From assembly GCF_000175215.2 (NCBI RefSeq), contig NC_014816.1, positions 2,167,001 through 2,231,000 of the forward strand: 64,000 nt of DNA. Direction: 5' to 3'. The notes beneath the pieces were generated by a model, which did not search any database, had not been told where the DNA came from, and saw only the letters and a program-made list of their open reading frames with translations. The DNA comes from Asticcacaulis excentricus CB 48. Lineage in GTDB: Bacteria; Pseudomonadota; Alphaproteobacteria; Caulobacterales; Caulobacteraceae. Positions 8,347-17,075 of this stretch are shown piece after piece. Numbering within the stretch: the first letter of the stretch is position 1; every line of letters starts with the position of its first letter. A program made the translations under genes and the position numbers.

Positions 8347-10158
8347 ATGAATGCACGCGCCCCCCTGCTCGCCCTGAAAGACGTTCGCCTGATGGACGGC
8401 CTAAATCCGCTATTTGACGGTGTCGATCTCGCGCTGGAGCCGCGCGTGCGGGCGTGTCTGGTTGGGCGCAATGGTGCGGGCAAATCGACCCTGATGCGCC
8501 TGATGGCCGGACTGATTGAGGCCGATTCGGGTGAGCGCGTCGTTATGCAGGGTATGCGCTACGCTTATGTACTGCAGGAGCCGCACCCTGTCGGAGATAC
8601 CGTGCTCGACTGGGTCACCTCGGACGGTGCAGAACACTACACCGCAGAGGCCGAACTTTACACCTTCGGTCTCGACCCGGCGACCAAATGCGCCTCGCTA
8701 TCGGGCGGAGAAAAACGCCGGGCCGCTCTGGCCAAGGCGTTTGCCGAAGACCCGGACCTGATTTTCCTCGATGAGCCGACCAACCACCTCGATATCTTCG
8801 CCATTGAAGCCCTCGAAGATCAGTTGCGTCAGTTCAAAGGCGCGGCCCTGATCGTCAGCCACGACCGCACCTTTCTGGAGCGGGTGACCCAGCGGTGCTA
8901 CTGGCTGCACGACCGGCGCATTATGCGGCTTGACTCGGGATATGCTTCATTCGAGCCATGGTCAGAAAAGATCATGGAAGAGCAGGCGGAATCACTGCGC
9001 CGTCTGGAAAAGGCGATTGAGCGCGAAACCTACACATTTTATCGCTCGATCACCGCGCGGCGCACCCGAAACGAAGGCCGCGCGGCGAGGCTTCAAGCGA
9101 TGCGCGCTGAAAAGATGGAACGTACCAAAGCCTTGCCACGTCAACTCGAGATGAGCATCGATTCCGGCGGAACGTCGGGCAAGCTTGTGGCCGAACTGAA
9201 AAACATCTCCAAGGGATTTGGCGACAAGGAACTGCTGAAGGGCTTCTCTACGCGCATTTTGCGCGGTGACCGGCTGGCCATTGTCGGGCCAAATGGGGCC
9301 GGCAAATCAACCCTCGTCAAGCTGCTGATCGGGCAGATTACCCCGGATGAGGGCGAGATCCGTCTTGGAACGGCCCTGGAAGTCGCCTATCTCGATCAGG
9401 GGCGCGATACGCTGAAAGGCGACGAAACGCTATGGGACGCGCTGGCAAATTCGGGCTCGGATCAAATCATGGTGCAAGGTCAGCCTCGCCACGTCGCAGC
9501 GTATGCCAAGGACTTTCTGTTCCGCGAAAACCAGTTGCGTCAGCCGGTAAAATCGCTGTCGGGCGGTGAGCGCAATCGCCTGCAACTGGCTCGCGCCCTC
9601 GCCTCAGCGACCAACCTTCTGGTGCTCGATGAACCGACAAACGACCTCGATATGGACACGCTGGACCTGCTTGAAGAGATGCTGGCCGACTATGACGGCA
9701 CGCTGATACTGGTCAGCCACGACCGCGACTTTATCGACCGTCTGGCCACCTCGACGCTGGCCTTGAATGGCAAGGGCAAGGCGGTGGAAACGCCCGGCGG
9801 CTGGCAGGACTTCCTCAGGCAAAATCCGGACTTTTTCGAACAGCTGAGCCACAAGGCGCCGGCGACAAAGACGGTGGCCAAATCCGCTACAACCGCTGCA
9901 TCTGCGACTCGGATGCCGGCCAAAAAGCTCAGCTATAAGGATCAGAAGCGCCTCGAAGACCTCGACAAGCTGATGCCGCAATGGCAGGCCGAAATCAAAA
10001 AGCTGGAGGCGGCGCTGAACGATCCCAACCTTTATGCCAAAGACCCCAAACGCTTCGAGGCCACCATGAAGGCGCTGGAAAAGGCGCGGGTCGATCTCGA
10101 AAACGGCGAAATGGAATGGCTTGAGCTCGAGGAAAAGAAAGAGGCGCTGGGATCGTGA
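8347..10158 (+). CDS. uup: ABC-F family ATPase, Uup type
   Basis: 603 residues from ATG 8347 (MNARAPLLAL); an in-frame ATG at 8284 would add a poor N terminus. Two ABC domains with no membrane segments. Domain 1 has Walker A GRNGAGKST (40-48), signature LSGGEKRR and Walker B LIFLDEPTNHLD. Domain 2 has GPNGAGKST, LSGGERNRLQ and LLVLDEPTNDLD. A charged linker lies between them, and a C-terminal coiled coil (about 520-600, Lys/Glu-rich) marks the Uup branch. ABC-F proteins act on ribosomes as translation factors; Uup also influences precise excision of transposons and branched DNA. Single gene. Confidence 0.93.
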   Translation: MNARAPLLALKDVRLMDGLNPLFDGVDLALEPRVRACLVGRNGAGKSTLMRLMAGLIEADSGERVVMQGMRYAYVLQEPHPVGDTVLDWVTSDGAEHYTAEAELYTFGLDPATKCASLSGGEKRRAALAKAFAEDPDLIFLDEPTNHLDIFAIEALEDQLRQFKGAALIVSHDRTFLERVTQRCYWLHDRRIMRLDSGYASFEPWSEKIMEEQAESLRRLEKAIERETYTFYRSITARRTRNEGRAARLQAMRAEKMERTKALPRQLEMSIDSGGTSGKLVAELKNISKGFGDKELLKGFSTRILRGDRLAIVGPNGAGKSTLVKLLIGQITPDEGEIRLGTALEVAYLDQGRDTLKGDETLWDALANSGSDQIMVQGQPRHVAAYAKDFLFRENQLRQPVKSLSGGERNRLQLARALASATNLLVLDEPTNDLDMDTLDLLEEMLADYDGTLILVSHDRDFIDRLATSTLALNGKGKAVETPGGWQDFLRQNPDFFEQLSHKAPATKTVAKSATTAASATRMPAKKLSYKDQKRLEDLDKLMPQWQAEIKKLEAALNDPNLYAKDPKRFEATMKALEKARVDLENGEMEWLELEEKKEALGS

Positions 10159-10418
10159 ATGCAACGTGCGTTTCGGTCTGAGATCGAGAGCCGGGCGAAA
10201 GTCCATTTCAGGAATGATACCCGATCAAATATCAGCCCTGTGCCCGGTTAAATCCGGCGTTGGCCAACCGTCTCAGTCAAGGGCATACGGTCCTTAGATT
10301 CACACCGCCAGGGTAAAAGATACCGCAAACCTCGTAATATCCGCGTTCCATTAGGGCAATGTTAAGCGGCAAAGCTTAGGTTAAGGCCGTTGCAACCCTA
10401 CCGGAACCCGCGCGCCTG

Positions 10419-11711
10419 ATGACCCGCACCCGTCGAATCCGTCTGTCTGCCCCGTCTCAGGCTCTTGTGGGCGTGGCCCTTTTGAGCCTGAGCGTCCAGG
10501 TGCCTGCCCTGGCCCAGACCCAGACCCAGACTCAGGCCCAGGCTCAGTCGCGGCCCTACCTCGACTGGCCCGGCAAGCGCGCGCCTCAAGCCGTGGCGTC
10601 ACCCGCGGTTCCTGAAACCGCACCCGCCACGCCGCTGGAACGCGCCCTGCCCAATGTCGCCACTGGTCAGTCGGGCTTTGACATCCCGCCGTCACCCTAT
10701 GGGCAGGTTGGCAACCCCTATCGCCACGAACTGAACTGGCGCGGTAAGACAGCCCCGGTCAATGCGAAGGCCGAAGCGTCTCAGACGGCCCCGAAAACCG
10801 CGCCGAAAACCGCACCGAAAACCGAGCTAGCGTCCAACTGGACGCCAGTACCGCAATCGCGCTTTGACGCCCCGCACCGCGCGGCGGCCGCACCGGTCAC
10901 ACCGCCGGCTCAGCCCTTTCCCCAAGAGGTCGAGGCCGCCCCGCTACCCTTACCCAAGAGGCCCGTAGCGAATCCGGTGCCTCTGCCGCAGCCCAAGCCT
11001 CCTGTCGTCAGCGCCGAAACCATCGCGCGTGAAACCGCGCCAGTAGCCAAGGCGCAACCGGTTCCGACCCCGCCCCTTCAGACCCAGGCGGCCGCCCCGG
11101 CGCCGGCCCCCATAGAGCCGCAGGTTCAGCCGCAGCTGCGCCCCGACGGCGCTTACCGTCTGCCCGCCAACAGCAAATATGCCGGTCGCGTGTCTCCGGA
11201 GCTGGAGGGCCGCCCGACGGCCGCCGCACAGGCCACTACGCCCGTAGCGCAAAAACCGGGCGCTCTGAAAGCGCAGGCCCAAACCGCTCCGCAACCCACT
11301 GCTGCGGCCGAAACGGCCAAAACAGCCAAGACTCCTGCGGCTAAAGCTTCCGCGCCAAAGCCTGCGGCAAAAGCCGCAGACACCAAAACCGCGCAAGCCA
11401 AGCCGGCGGACGTCAAAACCGCTACCGCACCGGCGGCAACGGCCCCTCTGGCTCAGGCCGCCGAGCAGGAATCGGCCGAGCCTTACACACCTTTTGTACC
11501 GGGCAGCCGCGCCACCACGGCGTCGCAGGCCCCGCGCTTCTATTCGCTTCACCGCGCCTATGGCTATGAGCCTGATCCGGCCCCGCACACCGGTGGTGAT
11601 CTGGCCATAGACCCCAATGCCGTCCAGACCCCCGCCCAGGAGACGGCGTCCGAAGGGACCAGCAGCGCGCAAAAAACCAATACGCCTCCCGCCAAAGACA
11701 AGACGCTTTAA
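10419..11711 (+). CDS. secreted Pro/Ala-rich low-complexity protein
   Basis: 430 residues. Signal peptide about 1-32 (basic start, LVGVALLSLSVQVPALA, cleavage after ALA). The mature protein starts with Gln/Thr and Gln/Ala dipeptide repeats. Two copies of an L-x-W-x-G-K-x-A-P motif follow (LDWPGKRAP and LNWRGKTAP), then three TAPK units, then long Pro/Ala/Lys-rich tracts. A conserved-looking C-terminal segment, RFYSLHRAYGYEPDPAP, comes before a low-complexity tail. The middle is likely disordered and may span the periplasm or bind the wall. It lies 9 bases upstream of the DUF2336 gene, so probably cotranscribed. The frame is convincing (start, signal peptide, repeat periodicity). Function unknown. 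Confidence 0.75.
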   Translation: MTRTRRIRLSAPSQALVGVALLSLSVQVPALAQTQTQTQAQAQSRPYLDWPGKRAPQAVASPAVPETAPATPLERALPNVATGQSGFDIPPSPYGQVGNPYRHELNWRGKTAPVNAKAEASQTAPKTAPKTAPKTELASNWTPVPQSRFDAPHRAAAAPVTPPAQPFPQEVEAAPLPLPKRPVANPVPLPQPKPPVVSAETIARETAPVAKAQPVPTPPLQTQAAAPAPAPIEPQVQPQLRPDGAYRLPANSKYAGRVSPELEGRPTAAAQATTPVAQKPGALKAQAQTAPQPTAAAETAKTAKTPAAKASAPKPAAKAADTKTAQAKPADVKTATAPAATAPLAQAAEQESAEPYTPFVPGSRATTASQAPRFYSLHRAYGYEPDPAPHTGGDLAIDPNAVQTPAQETASEGTSSAQKTNTPPAKDKTL

Positions 11712-11720
11712 GGCTCGCCC

Positions 11721-12806
11721 ATGTCCTCGCCCCTGAAAAACCTGATTGATCTGGCCAAGGAACCCTCTTCGGAGAAGCGCCGCGAACTGCTGCGTCAGGT
11801 CACCACCGTCTTCATGGCCCACCCGGACCAGATCGAAGGGCCTGAGATGGCGCTCTATGACGAGGTGATGAGCCAGTTATCGTCGGAAATGGAAACCGTT
11901 GTGCGCGCCGAAATCGCGCGCAAGCTGGCCGATGCCAAGGTCGCCCCGCTGGGACTGCTGCGCCGTCTGGCCTCCGACGATATCGAAGTGGCCGAGGCTA
12001 TTCTCGTCCGCTCAAAAGCCCTGACCGAGAGCGACCTGATCCACGTCGTTTCGACCAAGGGCCAAGACCACCTGCGCGCCGTCTCACGCCGTGAAGAGGT
12101 GCCGGAATCGGTGTCGGGCGTCATCGTCGATCGCGGTGACGACACCACGGTCAACACGCTTCTGCGCAACGACGGGGCCCGCCTGTCGCGTGCCACCAAC
12201 GAAGTGGTTGTTCAGCGCGCCCAGACCAGCCCCGCCCTGCACGAGGCCATCGTCAACCGCAAGGACTTCCCTATCGACCTGATGAACGACATGTATTTTG
12301 TCGTCGAAGCCCGCCTGCGCGAACGCATCATGCAGGAAAACGCCCGGGTTGATCCGGCAGTGCTGGAACAGGCCCTTTCGAAGTCGCGTAATACGGTGGC
12401 CATTGCCCACGGCTCCTTCCCGCCCGACTATGAAAAGATCATGGCTGAGGTGGACACACTCTATAATAATCAGAAACTCACCCCGGCCCTGCTGGCCCGG
12501 TATATGCGCGATCCAAACCCGACCTGGTTCCTCTGCGCCCTGGCCATTATGGCCGATATCGACTTCCTGACGGCGAGGCACGTGGTGGACAAGCGCGAAC
12601 TGGACGCGCTGGCCATCGCCTGTAAGGCGGCGGATCTCGAAAAGTCACTGTTCCTGACCTATGCCATGATCATGCTGGCCGCACAGGACAATGCCATGGG
12701 CAAGGCCGCGGAATACGGCAAGCTCTATGAGCAACTCCCGCGCGACACAGCGCTTCGGACCATCCGCTTCTGGCGCATGCGCCGCGCCGAAGGCCACGCG
12801 GCTTAA
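11721..12806 (+). CDS. DUF2336 domain protein
   Basis: 361 residues, soluble, almost entirely helical and HEAT-like. The N-terminal half (LRRLASDDIEVAEAILVRS, then LSRATNEVVVQRA) matches DUF2336, a family largely restricted to alphaproteobacteria. In this family the domain can sit in proteins linked to cell-cycle or general signalling, but no biochemical activity is established. It follows the secreted Pro/Ala-rich gene by 9 bases. A palindromic repeat lies directly downstream and may end the transcript. Confidence 0.8.
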   Translation: MSSPLKNLIDLAKEPSSEKRRELLRQVTTVFMAHPDQIEGPEMALYDEVMSQLSSEMETVVRAEIARKLADAKVAPLGLLRRLASDDIEVAEAILVRSKALTESDLIHVVSTKGQDHLRAVSRREEVPESVSGVIVDRGDDTTVNTLLRNDGARLSRATNEVVVQRAQTSPALHEAIVNRKDFPIDLMNDMYFVVEARLRERIMQENARVDPAVLEQALSKSRNTVAIAHGSFPPDYEKIMAEVDTLYNNQKLTPALLARYMRDPNPTWFLCALAIMADIDFLTARHVVDKRELDALAIACKAADLEKSLFLTYAMIMLAAQDNAMGKAAEYGKLYEQLPRDTALRTIRFWRMRRAEGHAA

Positions 12807-12818
12807 TGAACAATTATA

Positions 12819-12881
12819 CCTCCCCAATGTCTCGGGGAGGGAGACAGCACGAAGCGGCGCTCCCATGCTGTGATGGGGGGA
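12819..12881. repeat. two-hairpin palindromic intergenic repeat
   Basis: Hairpin 1 is CCTCCCC (12819-12825) paired with GGGGAGG (12834-12840). Hairpin 2 is ACAGCA (12844-12849) paired with TGCTGT (12866-12871), followed by GATGGGGGG. The same order of elements is seen at 6537-6596, although the second stem has a different sequence, meaning structure is kept rather than sequence. It sits between two convergent genes. Confidence 0.6.
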
Positions 12882-12908
12882 AACCGCCTGACTGTTTGAT
12901 ACTGCGCC

Positions 12909-14249
12909 TTACGCCTGCGCCCGCACGCGGTTGAGGTTTTCCATCGCGGCTTCGGCCAGCGACTTAAGACCGTGTTCGCTGAAAATCTCGTACGCGGCCT
13001 CAAGCGCATAGGCGGCTTCGGCGCGGTCCAGCATGAAGCCGGTAATGTCGCCGCGGGCCACGTAGAGACGTCCCAAATTGGTCTGAAGTATGGCCCAGCC
13101 GACCGGGTCTTCGCCCGGCTTGACCTGACGCAGTTGCGCCTTGAACGCCGCTTCAGCGTCGTCGAGCGACAGGAGATCGCCCTTCAGCTCGGCCCGGCGC
13201 GCCAGACAAGCGGCGCGGTTATTGACGATCTGCGCACGGACAGACAGGGGTTTGGCCAACGCCTTCGACAGAGCCAGATCAAACGCTGCCACCGCCTGTT
13301 CAGCCAGCCGATCTTCCTGAGTGAGTTCCGACAGAGCCTGTAGAGCCAGAGCCCGAAAGTGCGTCTGCGCCACCCAGTCAAGGGGCGTGTGTTCATAGGT
13401 AACCACCTCTTCCTGAGGCGTCAGAAGCGCGATGCCTTCGCTGATCATCTGCGGCTGCCCGTCGATCTGCCCTGCCCACACGTGGGCCAGCGCCAGACGC
13501 TGCGTCACCCGCACAAAGGTCACCGGCTCATAATCGGCATCAAGCCGTGCCAGCAGCGCCGTCAGGTCATTGATCACCGCCGTCATCAGCCGGCTGTCGT
13601 GACGATCCAGCCCGACCAGCATCAGCAGATCCGCGCGTTCCAGCCGCGCATCGGCGGCACTGATCTTGTCCTTTGCGGCCTTGGTCTGGCGCACCAGCGC
13701 ATCGAAACGCTCGATGGCGCGGTCGATATGGGCCATGGCCACAAGCGCCGGTTCAAGGTCTTCGCCTATGCCTTGCCGCACGGCCAGACGCGCCGCCAGA
13801 CGCCCTTCGGTCAGGGTGAAAGCCGCCAACAAGGGCGCATCGCCGCCAATGGCGCCGCGCCCGGTGGCCACCAGCGTTTCGGCCGAAGCCAGCAGTTCGG
13901 CGGTTTCAAACAAATCATAGCCCAAAAGGCAGATTTCTGCCTGCGCCAGCGCGGCACTTGCGGCCTCGCTAAGGGTCTTCGCGGCCTTGCCTGCCGCTTC
14001 CGCCGCCGTAGTGGCCTTGCTGAGCGCCAGTGTGTCGCCGGTTCGCCGCGCGTATTCGCGCCACACCAGTGCCGATTCAAGATAGGGCTCAAAGCGGCTG
14101 CGCGTCGAAACGCGCCCGCCTTCGACATCCAGGCCGCGCCCCTGCGTGATCAGCAGTTCGAGCGTCATCAGCTCATAAAGGCTCACATCGGGCTCATAAC
14201 GCCCGCTCTGCCCCATTATGCGCCTCAGTTCACGGCCAAATTCAAACAT
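12909..14249 (-). CDS. TPR-like helical repeat protein
   Basis: 446 residues, cytoplasmic, with a repeated helix-turn-helix pattern typical of tetratricopeptide repeats. Clear units include WAILQTNLGRLYVARGD and the paired helices around AAYALEAAYEIFSEHG near the C terminus, with degenerate units through the middle. No catalytic signature is visible. It is monocistronic, convergent with the DUF2336 gene and upstream of the LysR gene on the same strand. Likely a protein-protein interaction scaffold; partner unknown. Confidence 0.65.
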   Translation of the reverse strand: MFEFGRELRRIMGQSGRYEPDVSLYELMTLELLITQGRGLDVEGGRVSTRSRFEPYLESALVWREYARRTGDTLALSKATTAAEAAGKAAKTLSEAASAALAQAEICLLGYDLFETAELLASAETLVATGRGAIGGDAPLLAAFTLTEGRLAARLAVRQGIGEDLEPALVAMAHIDRAIERFDALVRQTKAAKDKISAADARLERADLLMLVGLDRHDSRLMTAVINDLTALLARLDADYEPVTFVRVTQRLALAHVWAGQIDGQPQMISEGIALLTPQEEVVTYEHTPLDWVAQTHFRALALQALSELTQEDRLAEQAVAAFDLALSKALAKPLSVRAQIVNNRAACLARRAELKGDLLSLDDAEAAFKAQLRQVKPGEDPVGWAILQTNLGRLYVARGDITGFMLDRAEAAYALEAAYEIFSEHGLKSLAEAAMENLNRVRAQA

Positions 14250-14354
14250 GAAAAATACCCTGCGGCACAGGTCACGAAAATCGTCCCAGAACGGAACGTC
14301 CGGCCCTTGCCTCTGGGCTGTCTTGCAACTGTGTTGCCGCGGTCTTGCGCCCCA

Positions 14355-15236
14355 TCACTGCGGCGGCGCAAGCCCCGTCACATAGCGCTCAAACGCCTGG
14401 CCCATCGCCCTCAGGTGGTCCGGTAAGGCATGGCGCGGGCGAAACAGCGCCACGGTGCGGTGGTGGGTAAAGCCGTGCAGTGTCGTGGTCACCACCCCTT
14501 GCGCCGTATGGCTGTTAGGCACAACGGTGGCCCCAATGCCCGCCGCCACCATGCGCAGCGCCCGCTCGTCATTCGCCGTGCGATAGGCCAGAGGCGGACG
14601 CACATTGCGGTCGGTGAAATAGCGGCTGGTTTCCGATAAAACCTCACAGCGCGAGCGCACGATCATCGGCTGATCCGCCAGGTCTTCGCCTCGCACCTGT
14701 GCCGCCCCGGCCAATGCATGATCGGCCGGCAGGGCCAGCACATAGGGCTCATTATATAAAGGCACCGAACTGTCGTCTTCGACGCGGCGGATCGACAGGG
14801 CATAATCTATCCCCCGCTCGTCAAAGCGGTTGAGTATTTCCTGCTCGGTGCCTTCAAACAGGTCGAAACGTCCGCCCGTCTCATCGGACAGGCTTGCGTC
14901 ACGAAAGCCCTTCAGCAGCCCCGCTACCCAGACGCCGGACAGAGTTTGCAACACGCCAATGCGCAGCACGCGCGCCTGCTCGGTTTGCGCCAGCTCGGCC
15001 AGCGCCACATTGCATTCGTGCAAAATAGTCTTGGCGCGCGGCAAAAAGCGCGTCCCCGCCGTGGTCAGAAACACCCGCTTATTGTTGCGGATAAACAAGG
15101 TGACGCCGAGCTGTTCCTCAAGGCGCTTGATCCCCGATGAGAGCGAGGGCTGAGTGATCAGGCAGGCTTCAGCCGCGCGGGTAAAGGAACCCGTTTCGAC
15201 TACGGCCAGAAAATAGCGAAGAAGATAGGGTTCCAT
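14355..15236 (-). CDS. LysR-family regulator, probable controller of the liu operon
   Basis: 293 residues from ATG 15234-15236 (MEPYLLRYFLAVVETGSF, the standard LysR start). The N-terminal winged helix has the HTH segment TRAAEACLITQPSLSSGIKRLEEQLG, and the C-terminal periplasmic-binding-protein-like effector domain spans about 90-285. It is transcribed divergently from liuB, and a perfect 9-5-9 palindrome with T-N11-A spacing lies between them (15378-15400). Many proteobacteria control liu genes with a MerR-type LiuR; a LysR gene in that place is a variation. The regulatory link is inference from position. Confidence 0.85.
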   Translation of the reverse strand: MEPYLLRYFLAVVETGSFTRAAEACLITQPSLSSGIKRLEEQLGVTLFIRNNKRVFLTTAGTRFLPRAKTILHECNVALAELAQTEQARVLRIGVLQTLSGVWVAGLLKGFRDASLSDETGGRFDLFEGTEQEILNRFDERGIDYALSIRRVEDDSSVPLYNEPYVLALPADHALAGAAQVRGEDLADQPMIVRSRCEVLSETSRYFTDRNVRPPLAYRTANDERALRMVAAGIGATVVPNSHTAQGVVTTTLHGFTHHRTVALFRPRHALPDHLRAMGQAFERYVTGLAPPQ

Positions 15237-15241
15237 TTGAT

Positions 15242-15376
15242 CTCCCTCCTCCAATGGAGCGCAGCGTACGGGGCAGGTGTCGCGCCAGCGCAGCGCGATG
15301 AGACGGAAGGGGCAGAGGCTGAAAACGCCCCCCTCCACTGCTTCGCGGTCTCCCTCTGCCGCGGCTCAGGGGCGCA
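15242..15376. repeat. G/C-rich palindromic repeat in the LysR-liuB gap
   Basis: A roughly 135-base stretch of the intergenic region with CTCCCTCCTCC, GCGCCAGCGCAGCGC, a CCCCCCTCC tract and CTCCCTCTGCCGCGGCTC. Its composition is far more G/C-rich than the A/T-rich operator beside it. It resembles the repeat family at 8201-8278 and 19577-19680, common in Caulobacterales intergenic DNA. Confidence 0.45.
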
Positions 15377-15377
15377 C

Positions 15378-15400
15378 ATGAATAGACATCATCTATTCAT
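15378..15400. promoter_or_regulatory. perfect palindromic operator between lysR and liuB
   Basis: ATGAATAGA (15378-15386), five bases, then TCTATTCAT (15392-15400): arms are exact reverse complements. The symmetric T at 15383 and A at 15395 give the T-N11-A core of LysR-type sites. It sits about 70 bases before liuB in an A/T-rich pocket and is the best candidate binding site of the neighbouring LysR protein. Confidence 0.7.
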
Positions 15401-15467
15401 TACATTTTTATTATCAATTTTTCCAATGATCAAGAGCGGTGTAGGTTTCCCTTAAAGGAAACGTCCC

Positions 15468-17072
15468 ATGCGCCTCACCAGCCAGATCGACACGAACAGC
15501 GCCGATTTCACCGCTAATCGCACCCATATGCAGGGGCTGGTCGATGATCTGCGCGCCCTGACCGCGCGCATTGCCGAGGGTGGCTCACAAAGCGCACGGC
15601 AAAAGCATGTGTCCCGCGGGAAATTACTGCCGCGTCAGCGTGTCGATGCCCTACTCGACCCCGGCTCGCCATTTCTGGAGCTGTCGGCGCTGGCCGCGCA
15701 CGGCGTCTACGAGGACGAGGTGCCCGCCGCCGGGATCATCACCGGTATAGGCCGGATTGAGAACACCGAATGCGTGGTGGTGTGTAATGACGCCACGGTA
15801 AAGGGCGGCACCTATTATCCGCTGACGGTCAAAAAGCACCTGCGGGCGCAGGAGGTGGCGCAGATGAACCACCTGCCTTGTGTCTATCTGGTGGACTCCG
15901 GTGGGGCCAACCTGCCCAATCAGGACGAGGTCTTTCCCGACAAAGACGATTTCGGCCGCATCTTCTTCAATCAGGCGCAGATGTCGGCCAAAGGCATACC
16001 TCAGATCGCCGTGGTGATGGGCTCTTGCACCGCCGGCGGAGCCTATGTGCCGGCGATGTCGGATGAAAGCATTATTGTGCGCCGTCAGGGGACCATTTTT
16101 CTGGGTGGCCCGCCGCTGGTCAAGGCGGCAACCGGCGAAGTCGTCTCAGCCGAAGACTTGGGCGGTGGCGATGTCCATGCGCGTGTGTCCGGCGTGGTCG
16201 ATCATCTGGCCACTAATGACGCCGAAGCCCTTCAGATGGCGCGACGCATTGTGCGCAATCTCAATCGTACAAAACCGACATCGCAGAAGGTGCGTGAGAG
16301 CGTTGAGCCGCTCTATGAAGCGCACGAGCTTTACGGCCTGATCCCTGTCGATAAGCGCATCCCGATTGATGTGCGCGAAATCATAGCGCGCATAGTCGAT
16401 GGGTCGGAATTTGATGAGTTCAAGGCGCTCTACGGTGAAACGCTCGTGTGCGGGTTTGCCCATCTTTATGGCCATCCAGTCGGCATTGTCGCCAACAATG
16501 GTGTGCTGTTTTCCGAAAGCGCTCAAAAGGGCGCGCACTTTGTAGAACTGTGCTGTCAGCGCAATATTCCACTTGTTTTCCTGCAAAATATTACCGGCTT
16601 CATGGTGGGTCGCAAGTACGAAAACGAAGGCATTGCGCGGCACGGCGCCAAGATGGTGACGGCGGTGGCCTGCGCCAATGTGCCCAAGCTGACGCTCGTT
16701 TTCGGCGGCTCCTACGGGGCCGGCAATTACGGCATGTGCGGTCGCGCCTTCGACCCGCGCTTCCTGTGGATGTGGCCGAATGCGCGTATCTCAGTCATGG
16801 GCGGCGAACAGGCGGCCAATGTGCTGGCCACCGTGCGCCGCGATGGCATCGAGGCGAAGGGCGGCTCCTGGAGCGCGGATGACGAGGCCGCATTTAAGGC
16901 CCCTCTCCTGGAAACTTACGAGGCGCAGGGGCATCCCTATTACGCCTCAGCGCGCCTATGGGACGACGGCGTGATCGACCCGGCGGATACGCGCCGCGTA
17001 CTGGGTCTGGGCCTTTCGGCGGCGCTCAATGCGCCCATAGAGCCGACGCGGTTCGGCGTGTTCAGGATGTAA
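15468..17072 (+). CDS. liuB: methylcrotonyl-CoA carboxylase beta subunit (carboxyltransferase)
   Basis: 534 residues, normal length. It carries out the carboxyl transfer from carboxybiotin to 3-methylcrotonyl-CoA, step two of the MCC reaction in leucine breakdown. The crotonase-like carboxyltransferase fold is recognisable by CVYLVDSGGANLP, MGSCTAGGAYVPAMSDE, FLQNITGFMVG and FGGSYGAGNYGMCGRAFDPRF with WPNARISVMGGEQAA. ATG 15468 follows AAAGGAAAC. First gene of a tightly packed operon; liuC starts 3 bases after it. The MCC alpha partner is liuD downstream. Confidence 0.95.
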   Translation: MRLTSQIDTNSADFTANRTHMQGLVDDLRALTARIAEGGSQSARQKHVSRGKLLPRQRVDALLDPGSPFLELSALAAHGVYEDEVPAAGIITGIGRIENTECVVVCNDATVKGGTYYPLTVKKHLRAQEVAQMNHLPCVYLVDSGGANLPNQDEVFPDKDDFGRIFFNQAQMSAKGIPQIAVVMGSCTAGGAYVPAMSDESIIVRRQGTIFLGGPPLVKAATGEVVSAEDLGGGDVHARVSGVVDHLATNDAEALQMARRIVRNLNRTKPTSQKVRESVEPLYEAHELYGLIPVDKRIPIDVREIIARIVDGSEFDEFKALYGETLVCGFAHLYGHPVGIVANNGVLFSESAQKGAHFVELCCQRNIPLVFLQNITGFMVGRKYENEGIARHGAKMVTAVACANVPKLTLVFGGSYGAGNYGMCGRAFDPRFLWMWPNARISVMGGEQAANVLATVRRDGIEAKGGSWSADDEAAFKAPLLETYEAQGHPYYASARLWDDGVIDPADTRRVLGLGLSAALNAPIEPTRFGVFRM

Positions 17073-17075
17073 GCC

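Noticed and set aside
10950..11822. 290-residue open frame on the minus strand, Arg/Gly-rich
   Set aside because: Antisense to the Pro/Ala-rich secreted protein; its Gly/Arg-rich composition is what the reverse complement of a Pro/Ala-rich high-GC gene gives. No ribosome binding site or domain.
13359..14426. 355-residue plus-strand frame
   Set aside because: Antisense to the TPR-like gene, basic His/Arg-rich composition and no recognisable domain.
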